Below, piece after piece: positions 35,187 to 42,368 of a stretch of 64,000 nucleotides of DNA. The notes under the pieces were generated by a model that was not told where the DNA came from, did not search any database, and saw only the letters and a program-made list of their open reading frames with translations. A program made the translations under genes and the position numbers. The number at the start of each line of letters is the position of its first letter. The first letter of the stretch is position 1. Location of the stretch: positions 1-64,000 of the forward strand of contig NCRC01000008.1 in NCBI GenBank assembly GCA_002894685.1, read 5' to 3'. Source of the DNA: Salinivenus lutea. Its GTDB lineage: Bacteria > Bacteroidota > Rhodothermia > Rhodothermales > Salinibacteraceae.

Positions 35187-35678
35187 ATGGATGGCTCTCT
35201 CGGGTTGTATCCCGGTACGTTCGACCCTTTCACGTACGGGCATCACGACGTCCTCAAGCGGGCGCTTCGGATCTTCGAGCACGTGGAGGTCACCGTCGGG
35301 GTGAACGTGGAGAAAGACACGCTCTTTACGACCGAGGAGCGGACGCGTCTTATTCGCAAGTGTACGGAGGACCTGGAGGGGGTGAGCGTGGCGGTACACG
35401 AGGGGCTTATCGTGGACCGGGCCCGCAACATCGGCGCGGGGGCCCTGGTTCGCGGACTCCGGCAGGTGAGTGACTTTGACTCGGAGTTTCGGATGGCATT
35501 TGCCAATCGCAAGCTGGCCCCGGAGCTGGAGACGGTGTTTTTCATGACCTCTGAGGAGTATGCCCTGATTAGCTCCTCCATGGTGCGGGACGCGCACCGG
35601 TGGGATGGGGACGTGTCGAAGTTCGTCCCGCCCCCGGTGGTTGAGGCGCTCCGGCGAAAAAAACAATCCACGGTGTAG
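35187..35678 (+). CDS. coaD: phosphopantetheine adenylyltransferase
   Basis: 163-residue CoaD, which transfers AMP to 4'-phosphopantetheine in coenzyme A synthesis. Nucleotidyltransferase motifs: YPGTFDPFTYGHHDVLKRA with the T/HxGH-type signature in GTFDPFTYGHHD, RGLRQVSDFDSEFRMAFANR, and the C-terminal EYALISSSMVRD. The length is standard. ATG 35187 is used, since the in-frame upstream part overlaps rsmD. The gene is probably cotranscribed with rsmD. Confidence 0.96.
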   Translation: MDGSLGLYPGTFDPFTYGHHDVLKRALRIFEHVEVTVGVNVEKDTLFTTEERTRLIRKCTEDLEGVSVAVHEGLIVDRARNIGAGALVRGLRQVSDFDSEFRMAFANRKLAPELETVFFMTSEEYALISSSMVRDAHRWDGDVSKFVPPPVVEALRRKKQSTV

Positions 35679-35744
35679 AGGCGCTCGCGGGCCGGTGTCT
35701 TCCCGAAGCGCCCACATTTTGAGTTCATCCACACGGTTTCATCT

Positions 35745-36959
35745 ATGGCTTCCTCTCCCCCTTCCGTCGAATTCAACACGCGCGTGGCGTCGATGCAGCC
35801 GTCCGCCACGCTGGCGATGAAGTCGCGCGCCACCGAAATGCAACGTCAGGGGCACCCCGTGGTGACCCTCAGTGCGGGCGAGCCCGACTTCGACACGCCC
35901 GCGCCCATCGCCGAGGCCGGGATGGAGGCCATTCGGAGTGGATTCACGCACTACACCGAAAATACGGGCACGTTGGAGCTCCGAGAGGCCATCTGCGACA
36001 AGTTTGAGCGGGACAACGGGCTCTCGTACACCCCCGATCAGATCGTTTGCTCGAACGGGGCGAAGCAGTCGCTCGCCCTGGCCATCCACGCGCTCTGCGA
36101 CGCCGGAGACGAGGTCCTCATTCCGGCGCCCTACTGGGTGAGCTATCCCGAGATGGCCCGGTTTGCGGGCGCGGAGCCGGTGGTGGCACCGACAGGGGTC
36201 GAGGAGCAGTATCGGCTGACGCCCGAGGCGCTCGACGACGCCCTGACGGACGACACGCGGGCGTTCATTCTCTGCACGCCCTCGAACCCGACCGGGGCCA
36301 TGTACTCGCCCGAGGAGCTGGAGGCCCTGGCCGCTGTGCTGCGGGACTACGAGGATGTGTTCGTGATCTCCGACGAGATCTACGAGCATGTGCGGTTTGA
36401 TGCGGAGCACCGCGCCTTTGCCTCCATCCCCGGCATGACGGAGCGCACCGTGACGATCAACGGGTTCTCGAAGGCCTACGCCATGACGGGCTGGCGCCTC
36501 GGGTACCTTGCGGCGCCCGCCCCGGTGGCCGACGCGACGGCCAAAATCCAGAGCCAGTTCACCTCGGCCCCGTCGAGCATTTCCCAGAAGGCCGGTGTGG
36601 CGGCATTGGAAATGGATCAGGAGCCGGTGGACGACATGGTGTCGGCCTTCCGTCGCCGGCGGGACGTGGTGGTCGAGCGCCTCGGGGCCATCGAGGGGGT
36701 GACCTGCCCGACGCCGGACGGGGCGTTCTACGTCTATCCGGAGGTCTCGTCCTTCTTTGGCACGGATGCCCCGGACGGGCGCACCATCGAGGATAGTGAC
36801 GACCTCTGCTTCTACCTTCTTGAGGAGCATCACGTCGCCCTGGTGCCAGGGGCGGCCTTTGGCGGCCCCAACGGCGTGCGGTTGTCGTACGCCTCCTCAA
36901 TGGAGGAGCTTACGACCGGACTCGACCGCATTGAGGAGGGATTGAACGCGCTCCGATAG
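35745..36959 (+). CDS. aspC: pyridoxal-phosphate aminotransferase, aspartate aminotransferase type
   Basis: 404-residue fold type I aminotransferase of the Ib aspartate aminotransferase group. The N-terminal TLSAGEPDFDTP, the NGAKQSLALAIHALCDAGDEV stretch, TPSNPTGAMYS and ISDEIYEHV precede the PLP lysine in NGFSKAYAMTGWRLGYL (Lys 243). The C-terminal GPNGVRLSYA supplies the substrate-carboxylate arginine. It should exchange amino groups between aspartate and 2-oxoglutarate, though prephenate or other activity is also known in this group. It is 66 bp after coaD and 51 bp before the protease gene. Confidence 0.92.
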   Translation: MASSPPSVEFNTRVASMQPSATLAMKSRATEMQRQGHPVVTLSAGEPDFDTPAPIAEAGMEAIRSGFTHYTENTGTLELREAICDKFERDNGLSYTPDQIVCSNGAKQSLALAIHALCDAGDEVLIPAPYWVSYPEMARFAGAEPVVAPTGVEEQYRLTPEALDDALTDDTRAFILCTPSNPTGAMYSPEELEALAAVLRDYEDVFVISDEIYEHVRFDAEHRAFASIPGMTERTVTINGFSKAYAMTGWRLGYLAAPAPVADATAKIQSQFTSAPSSISQKAGVAALEMDQEPVDDMVSAFRRRRDVVVERLGAIEGVTCPTPDGAFYVYPEVSSFFGTDAPDGRTIEDSDDLCFYLLEEHHVALVPGAAFGGPNGVRLSYASSMEELTTGLDRIEEGLNALR

Positions 36960-37010
36960 GTTGTTTTCTATCCCGCCCGGCTGATCCTTCGCGCTCGAAT
37001 ATCCGCCTCT

Positions 37011-38258
37011 GTGGAATCGTCTTCGCCCTCATCCCCCTCGGTGTCTAGCTCCTCGTCGGAACGCCCGCCGAAGGTCCCTCCGTCGACCCAGGAGGCAACC
37101 GATCGGCCCTGGCTGCACCTGCTGTTGTTTGTGCTGACCCTTGGCTCCACGGTGTACGCCGGGGCCCTGTGGGTGAACCGGACGCTCTATTACGAGGCGC
37201 AAGGGGACTCCCTGTCGCTGCTGTTCTTGACGGTGCCGGAGGGGTGGGTGATCGACGGGTTTCGGTACGCCATTCCCCTCCTGGGCTTCCTCACGGTTCA
37301 CGAGTTTGGCCACTACTTCGCCGCCCGCCACCATCGGGTCAAGACGTCGCTTCCGTACTACATTCCGTTCCCGTTCAACGGGATCGGCAATTTTGGGGCT
37401 GTGATTAGCATCCGCGAGGCCATCCCGAGCACCCGTACGCTCTTTGACATTGGGGTGGCGGGGCCGCTGGCGGGGTTCGTGGTGGCCCTGGGCGTGTTGC
37501 TCTATGGATTCAGTACGCTCCCGCCGCCAGAGTATCTTCTGGACCTGCCGGGACACGAGATGCTTAAGGAGCATATCCGGCAGCACGGCACCTTCCCCGA
37601 TTCGCCCCCCGAGCCCACGGACGGCACGTTCGTTTTGGTTGTGGGACAGACCCCGCTCTATTGGCTTCTGTCGCAGGGGTTTGCGAATGTGCCGCCGATG
37701 TATGAGATGTACCACTACCCGGTCCTCTTTGCCGGGTGGCTGGGGCTCTTTTTCACGGCCCTGAACCTGCTTCCGGTGGGGCAGTTAGACGGAGGGCATG
37801 TGCTGTACGCGCTCTTTGGGCAGACCTGGCACCGTCGGTTTGCACAGGCGTTTGTGTTTCTCCTGCTGTGGTCCGGCGGGATTGGGTTTATGGACGAGGT
37901 GCAGCCGGCGCTTGCCGACATGGGGGCCGGGTGGGGCGTGCTGAGCTGGCCGATCCTGGCGCTCCTATTCTACGCGTACCTGTACCGCCCCCTCGGGCGG
38001 CGACACAAGCACATTGCGGCCGGGGCGGCCGGCCTGTTGCTGGGAGTCATGGGGGCCGTGGCCATTGGGCCGGCGCTCACCCAGTTCGGGTACACCGGAT
38101 GGCTGGTGTGGACGCTCCTCATCATTTTTCTCATTCGGGTGGAGCACCCGCCGGTGCTGCATCGAAACCGGCTGACGCCCCTTCGTCGGGGGCTTGGCTA
38201 CCTCGCGATTGTGATCTTTCTGCTCTGCTTCAGCCTCCGGCCGTTGTCGGTGCTGTAG
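37011..38258 (+). CDS. site-2 protease family (M50) membrane metalloprotease
   Basis: 415-residue polytopic protein of the S2P/M50 zinc protease family. The zinc motif HEFGH (97-101) lies in a membrane helix, and LLPVGQLDGGHVLYA supplies the third ligand D260. About eight helices are predicted and the N-terminus has a 30-residue serine/proline-rich stretch. A segment of about 60 residues rich in Pro and Glu (around 180-220) lies between the two catalytic parts. Such proteases cleave membrane anchors of transcription factors or signal peptides. No PDZ domain is seen, so it is not RseP proper. The start is GTG 37011. Confidence 0.9.
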   Translation: MESSSPSSPSVSSSSSERPPKVPPSTQEATDRPWLHLLLFVLTLGSTVYAGALWVNRTLYYEAQGDSLSLLFLTVPEGWVIDGFRYAIPLLGFLTVHEFGHYFAARHHRVKTSLPYYIPFPFNGIGNFGAVISIREAIPSTRTLFDIGVAGPLAGFVVALGVLLYGFSTLPPPEYLLDLPGHEMLKEHIRQHGTFPDSPPEPTDGTFVLVVGQTPLYWLLSQGFANVPPMYEMYHYPVLFAGWLGLFFTALNLLPVGQLDGGHVLYALFGQTWHRRFAQAFVFLLLWSGGIGFMDEVQPALADMGAGWGVLSWPILALLFYAYLYRPLGRRHKHIAAGAAGLLLGVMGAVAIGPALTQFGYTGWLVWTLLIIFLIRVEHPPVLHRNRLTPLRRGLGYLAIVIFLLCFSLRPLSVL

Positions 38259-38291
38259 CCCGTTGCACTTCTGAATCAACCGATCGGATCG

Positions 38292-38753
38292 ATGGGCCTG
38301 CGATTGTGGAGGGGCATACAGGTGCTGGGCATGATGCTGCTCGGGGGACTCCTCCTGGGGTGCGATCAGGTGTCGGCCCCGTCCGCGACGGAGGCCCCGA
38401 TGGTGGCGGACCTGGAGGTGACCCCCGACAGCGTAAAGGCGGAGGAACTCCCGCCGGACCTCGTGACCGACTCCACGGTGCGGATGCCGCTGCGCGTCTC
38501 CGTTCGGGCCTGGGATCCGGACGGCGAGATCGAGCGCGTGTCCTTTACGGTGGAGCCGGTGGCCAATCCCCAGGGGGCGGCCTTCGGTCAGCTGCAGGCG
38601 ACGGAGGAGGGACGGTACGCCCGCGAATTTGCCGTGCCGGTGCCCGCTACGCGGGACGAGGTCTACGCCCTTCGCGTCTTTGCCGTAGACTCGGATAGCC
38701 TGGCCAGCAATCAGGCCATTGGGCGGGTTCGATTCGTGCCGGCCTCGGAGTAG
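38292..38753 (+). CDS. putative lipoprotein with an Ig-like domain
   Basis: 153 residues. The signal peptide ends in a lipobox LLGC (Cys 24), followed by a short Ser/Ala spacer and a beta-rich domain (MPLRVSVRAWDPDGEIERVSFTV) of Ig/cadherin character. No enzyme motif is seen. It starts 33 bp after the protease gene and is followed by a 43-bp gap and the sorting-domain protein, which suggests shared expression. It is probably surface or periplasmic and its role is unknown. Confidence 0.78.
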   Translation: MGLRLWRGIQVLGMMLLGGLLLGCDQVSAPSATEAPMVADLEVTPDSVKAEELPPDLVTDSTVRMPLRVSVRAWDPDGEIERVSFTVEPVANPQGAAFGQLQATEEGRYAREFAVPVPATRDEVYALRVFAVDSDSLASNQAIGRVRFVPASE

Positions 38754-38796
38754 TGCTGCGAACTGCGATTCTTTCCGACTCGACGATTCGTTTCTC

Positions 38797-40410
38797 ATGA
38801 CGCGTGTGTCGGCCGTGGCGGCCGTCCTGCTTCTTTTTTTCGTTCCCTTCTCGGCCGAGGCCCAGCGCCTGGCCCCCACCACAGGGGTGGCCAGCAATCA
38901 GGTGCAGGTGCTGGCCCCGGCGGGCGACTCGCTCTGGAGTGGGCCCCTCCTGACGCTCTACCTGGAGCCGGCGGACCGGCCCCGTCCCGCGGACAGCCTC
39001 CTCGCCGCGCAGGTCCCGGCCCTAACGGACGAAGACAACGTGGTCTTTGCCCTGGCGGCCCGCAATGAGGCGGGCCCCCGGTCGCTGGTGTGGGCGGGAC
39101 TGGCCTTCAGTGCCGGGCAGAACGTGGCGGCGGGGGGCTTCCTGGTGTCGACCGACGGTGGCGAGACGTTTGACCGCCGCGCCGATCAGCTGGATGCGTC
39201 GGAGGATACGACGGTGGCGTATGGCCCCGCCACGCTGCCCGCGACGCCGGTCGTGCAGGAGGCGAACAGTGCCCCGCAGGACCTGGCCCTGGGACGCGAG
39301 GGCGATACGGTGTGGGTGGCCGGCAACCAGAGTGGGCTTCGGCGCTCGGTCGATCAGGGCCAAACGTGGTCGCGCGTGGTCCTGCCGCCCGATACCCTGC
39401 GGTCGATCACCCCGGACTCCAGCTACAACTTCCGCGTCGGGCCTCCGCAGGACGAGGGCCCCGGGTGGCAAAACCACCTCGTGTTCAGCACGCTGATGGA
39501 CGACACGGGCACGCTGTGGGCCGGGACGGGCGCGGGACTCAACCGGTCGCGCCCCCAGGACGTGAGTCCGACGGGCGAGCGGGCGTGGCGGCGGTTCGAG
39601 GCGGACCCGCAGCCCGATCGCCTCACGGGGAATACGGTGGTGGCCCTGGCCGAGCAGCCGCGCCCGGGCGGCCGCAATCCCATCTGGATGGCAAGTTGGG
39701 CGAGTGGCGGAGGGGCCGAGGGCCAGCGCTTTGGCGTCACGATGACGCCGGACGGAGGGACCACCTTCCGGAAGGTGCTGGTCGGCGAGCGCATCTTTGA
39801 CCTGGCCGCCCGCGCGGAGCGGGTCTTTGCGGTTGGCGCACAGGGCCTGTTCGTGTCGGCGGACCAGGGACAAACCTGGCGGTCGATTGAGGACTTTCCC
39901 CTGAAGAGCGACGCAAAAACGCTGCCGCCCGAGGTAGAGGCCCGGTCCGTGGCCGTGACCCCATCGGCGCTCTGGGTGGGGACGACGGAGGGCCTTCTCC
40001 GTCTCGACCGGACCCAGGAGCCGCGGCTGCTCCCGTCGGCCGCGGACGCTCCGACGCCGCGCTGGACGCTCCTCCGGGCCCAGGTGCCCGTCAACCCCAG
40101 CCCGGAGCAGACCAGCGAGCAGGTGCCGGATGTGGAGAGCTACGCCTATCCGAATCCGTTCGTCCCCAGTCGCGACCAGCTTCTGCGCATCGCCTACGAA
40201 CTCGACGCTGCGGGTCCGGTGACGGTGACGATCTACGACTTCGGGATGAACAAGGTGTGGTCGACGACCGAGACCCAGCCGGCCGGGCAGCAGGAGACGA
40301 CCTGGGACGGCACCGACGATCGGGGCCTGCGCGTGCCGACGGGCACGTACTTTTACACCGTGGAGGGGAACGGGGAGACCGTGCGGGGCAAGATTCTGCT
40401 TAGCAATTGA
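38797..40410 (+). CDS. secreted beta-propeller protein with FlgD-like C-terminal sorting domain
   Basis: 537 residues. A signal peptide (about 1-24, cut after AEA) precedes a large part with BNR/Asp-box-like repeats (STDGGETF at about 128, SVDQGQTWSR, TPDGGTTFRK and SADQGQTWRS), as in secreted propeller proteins. The last 90 residues form a FlgD-like Ig domain: YAYPNPFVPSRDQLLRI, GPVTVTIYDFGMNKVW, GTDDRGLRVPTGTYFYTVE and GKILLSN. C-termini of this type are used for type IX secretion in Bacteroidota. It overlaps the start region of a PorV-like gene, the matching outer-membrane partner. Confidence 0.85.
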   Translation: MTRVSAVAAVLLLFFVPFSAEAQRLAPTTGVASNQVQVLAPAGDSLWSGPLLTLYLEPADRPRPADSLLAAQVPALTDEDNVVFALAARNEAGPRSLVWAGLAFSAGQNVAAGGFLVSTDGGETFDRRADQLDASEDTTVAYGPATLPATPVVQEANSAPQDLALGREGDTVWVAGNQSGLRRSVDQGQTWSRVVLPPDTLRSITPDSSYNFRVGPPQDEGPGWQNHLVFSTLMDDTGTLWAGTGAGLNRSRPQDVSPTGERAWRRFEADPQPDRLTGNTVVALAEQPRPGGRNPIWMASWASGGGAEGQRFGVTMTPDGGTTFRKVLVGERIFDLAARAERVFAVGAQGLFVSADQGQTWRSIEDFPLKSDAKTLPPEVEARSVAVTPSALWVGTTEGLLRLDRTQEPRLLPSAADAPTPRWTLLRAQVPVNPSPEQTSEQVPDVESYAYPNPFVPSRDQLLRIAYELDAAGPVTVTIYDFGMNKVWSTTETQPAGQQETTWDGTDDRGLRVPTGTYFYTVEGNGETVRGKILLSN

Positions 40411-40430
40411 TCGGAGCCGTGACGCTTGTG

Positions 40431-41507
40431 ATGTCGACGTATCCGCACCACGTACTGACAACGGCCCTGGCGGGGCTGCGAGGCCGAGTGGGGGTCGTCT
40501 GTCTGCTCATGCTGGCCGGATGGGGCATGGGGAGCCCGTCGGTCGGTCAGGAGGTGGGCGCCGGGGCCTTTGCGCGCATGGGGTTTGATGCACGCGGCGT
40601 GTCGCTGGGCAACGCGCAGGTGGCAGACCCGTCCGCCGACGTGGCGCCGTACTACAATCCCGCCCTGCTTTCCTCGGCTTCCGGGCAGCGCGTGTCCGCC
40701 TCCGCCGCGGTGCTCTCCTACGACCGCCAGTTGCAGTCGCTTGAGTTCACGACGCCCCTCGGGCCCAGCGCGGGGGCGGGCCTTAGCCTCATCCATGCGG
40801 GGGTGACCGGCATCGACGGCCGCAACACGGACGGCGTGCACACGGAAACGCTGTCGACCGATGAGTTTGCGCTGTCGCTTTCGTTCGGGAACGCGTTTGC
40901 GGAGTGGCTGTCGGTGGGGGCGGCCTTCACATTGTATCAGAGCGAGATTGCCCCGGACGTGGATCCGGCGCGTGGGATTGGGGTCGACCTTGCCGTGGCC
41001 TCGCAGGTGACGGACCGGCTGCACCTGGCGGCGGCGGTGTCCGACCTCCTCGCGAAGTACGAGTGGAATACCGCCTCGACGGGGGGGCGGGGCACGACCG
41101 ACCGATTTCCGGTGCGCGTGCGAGTGGGGGGCAGCTACACGCTGCAGGACGGCCGCTTTCGGCTGTTGGGCGAGGTGGAGTCGCGCCTCCTGGGGCGGGA
41201 TCGACGGCGGACGGATCGAGTGGTGCCGACCACGGCAGGGCCCCAGCAGCGCACCCGAACCGAGAGCGTTCTCCTGCACGGCCTGCGGGCCCGCGTGGGG
41301 GCCGAGTATCAGCCCCTCGAGGTGCTTACGCTGCGCGGGGGAGTGGACCGACTCGGCGTCGGGGGGGGCGACGGGCTGCGGCCGAGTGCCGGCTTTGGGC
41401 TTCGGCAGGAGGTGGGGACGCTGGACTTTCGGCTCAGCTATGGGGCGGCGCTGGAGCCGTACGTCCGATCCGTCATGCACCTGGGCACCCTGGAGCTTTT
41501 TCTCTGA
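40431..41507 (+). CDS. PorV/PorQ family outer-membrane barrel protein
   Basis: 358 residues. A signal peptide (to about residue 32) is followed by GAGAFARMGFDARGVSLGNAQVAD and APYYNPALLSSASG, the N-terminal pattern of PorV/PorQ proteins, FadL-like barrels that shuttle type IX secretion cargo. Strands continue to the C-terminal LGTLELFL. ATG 40431 is chosen because TTG 40407 overlaps the preceding stop. It is adjacent to a protein with a type IX-like C-terminal domain, so the two may work together. Confidence 0.83.
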   Translation: MSTYPHHVLTTALAGLRGRVGVVCLLMLAGWGMGSPSVGQEVGAGAFARMGFDARGVSLGNAQVADPSADVAPYYNPALLSSASGQRVSASAAVLSYDRQLQSLEFTTPLGPSAGAGLSLIHAGVTGIDGRNTDGVHTETLSTDEFALSLSFGNAFAEWLSVGAAFTLYQSEIAPDVDPARGIGVDLAVASQVTDRLHLAAAVSDLLAKYEWNTASTGGRGTTDRFPVRVRVGGSYTLQDGRFRLLGEVESRLLGRDRRRTDRVVPTTAGPQQRTRTESVLLHGLRARVGAEYQPLEVLTLRGGVDRLGVGGGDGLRPSAGFGLRQEVGTLDFRLSYGAALEPYVRSVMHLGTLELFL

Positions 41508-41523
41508 TTCTCCGGCGCGTTCG

Positions 41524-42309
41524 TCAGCCCAGCCCCCCGAGCGCCTGTCCGAGCGCCTCCAGCCCCCATCCCGACGCGCCCGTGCGGATGCGGAGCGCGG
41601 ACCAGAAGTCGAGCAGCATCATCTGGGCGGCGTGGATGGGCACGGCAATCCAGAACGACCGGCAGCGCCACACCAGGGCGCCCAGGGCGATGCCCCCGAC
41701 GATCGAGAGCAGGGCCTCGGGCCACGGCTTCGTCACGTGCAGCGCCGCGAACGGCAGCGCCTGTACGAAGATGGCGTAGAGGCCGAGCGTGGAGGCTGTC
41801 CCAAAGAGCACGAAGCCCCGCCACAGATACTCCCACCCCACCCAGTAGAAGAGAAAGAGGGCTTCGTAGAGGAGAAAAACGCCCCAGTGCTCGGCCGCCG
41901 GGCGATGGTGGGGGTACTGCTGCTGGAACGCCGCCCCGTCGGACAGCACCCAGGTGCCCACCGCGACGAGTGGAAGGTAGAGGGCCGCGATGAGGGAGGC
42001 GAGGCGCCACTCGCCCAGCCCGAGCCCCATCTGTTTGGGGGTGTTCGAGAACAAGAGGGAAAGGGCGACCGCCGGCAGCACGAACCCGAACAGGCCCTGC
42101 GTCCCGAACCACCAGCCCCAGGCGCCCAACCCCTCCCACGCGGCCGGCAGCATCCACGTGAGGTGCTCGCGAAAGAATGCGCGCCCGCCGAGCGTAAACT
42201 GTAGAACGACCATGACGGCCGCAAACGTAAGCACGAAGGCGGTTTGCGGATCAAGCGAGTGGAGGGCGGTGCGAAGCCGAGTCCACTCGTCGCGAAGGGT
42301 CGAGCGCAT
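41524..42309 (-). CDS. CPBP family membrane protein (CAAX protease-like)
   Basis: 261-residue polytopic membrane protein with about eight helices. WEYLWRGFVLFG at about 165-175 matches the first catalytic motif of CPBP/ABI proteins (EExxxR form, here E-Y-x-x-x-R), and the downstream FAALHV and PIHAAQM supply the usual His positions. CPBP proteins are glutamate proteases or bacteriocin self-immunity factors. The gene is the last of a minus-strand group with PagL-like and S9-like genes, 59 bp after the latter. Confidence 0.8.
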   Translation of the reverse strand: MRSTLRDEWTRLRTALHSLDPQTAFVLTFAAVMVVLQFTLGGRAFFREHLTWMLPAAWEGLGAWGWWFGTQGLFGFVLPAVALSLLFSNTPKQMGLGLGEWRLASLIAALYLPLVAVGTWVLSDGAAFQQQYPHHRPAAEHWGVFLLYEALFLFYWVGWEYLWRGFVLFGTASTLGLYAIFVQALPFAALHVTKPWPEALLSIVGGIALGALVWRCRSFWIAVPIHAAQMMLLDFWSALRIRTGASGWGLEALGQALGGLG

Positions 42310-42368
42310 GGGCAAGGGGGCGCTGTGGAAAGGCAGTCGACGGAGGGGGGCGTCTCCGGCTCGCGTCG

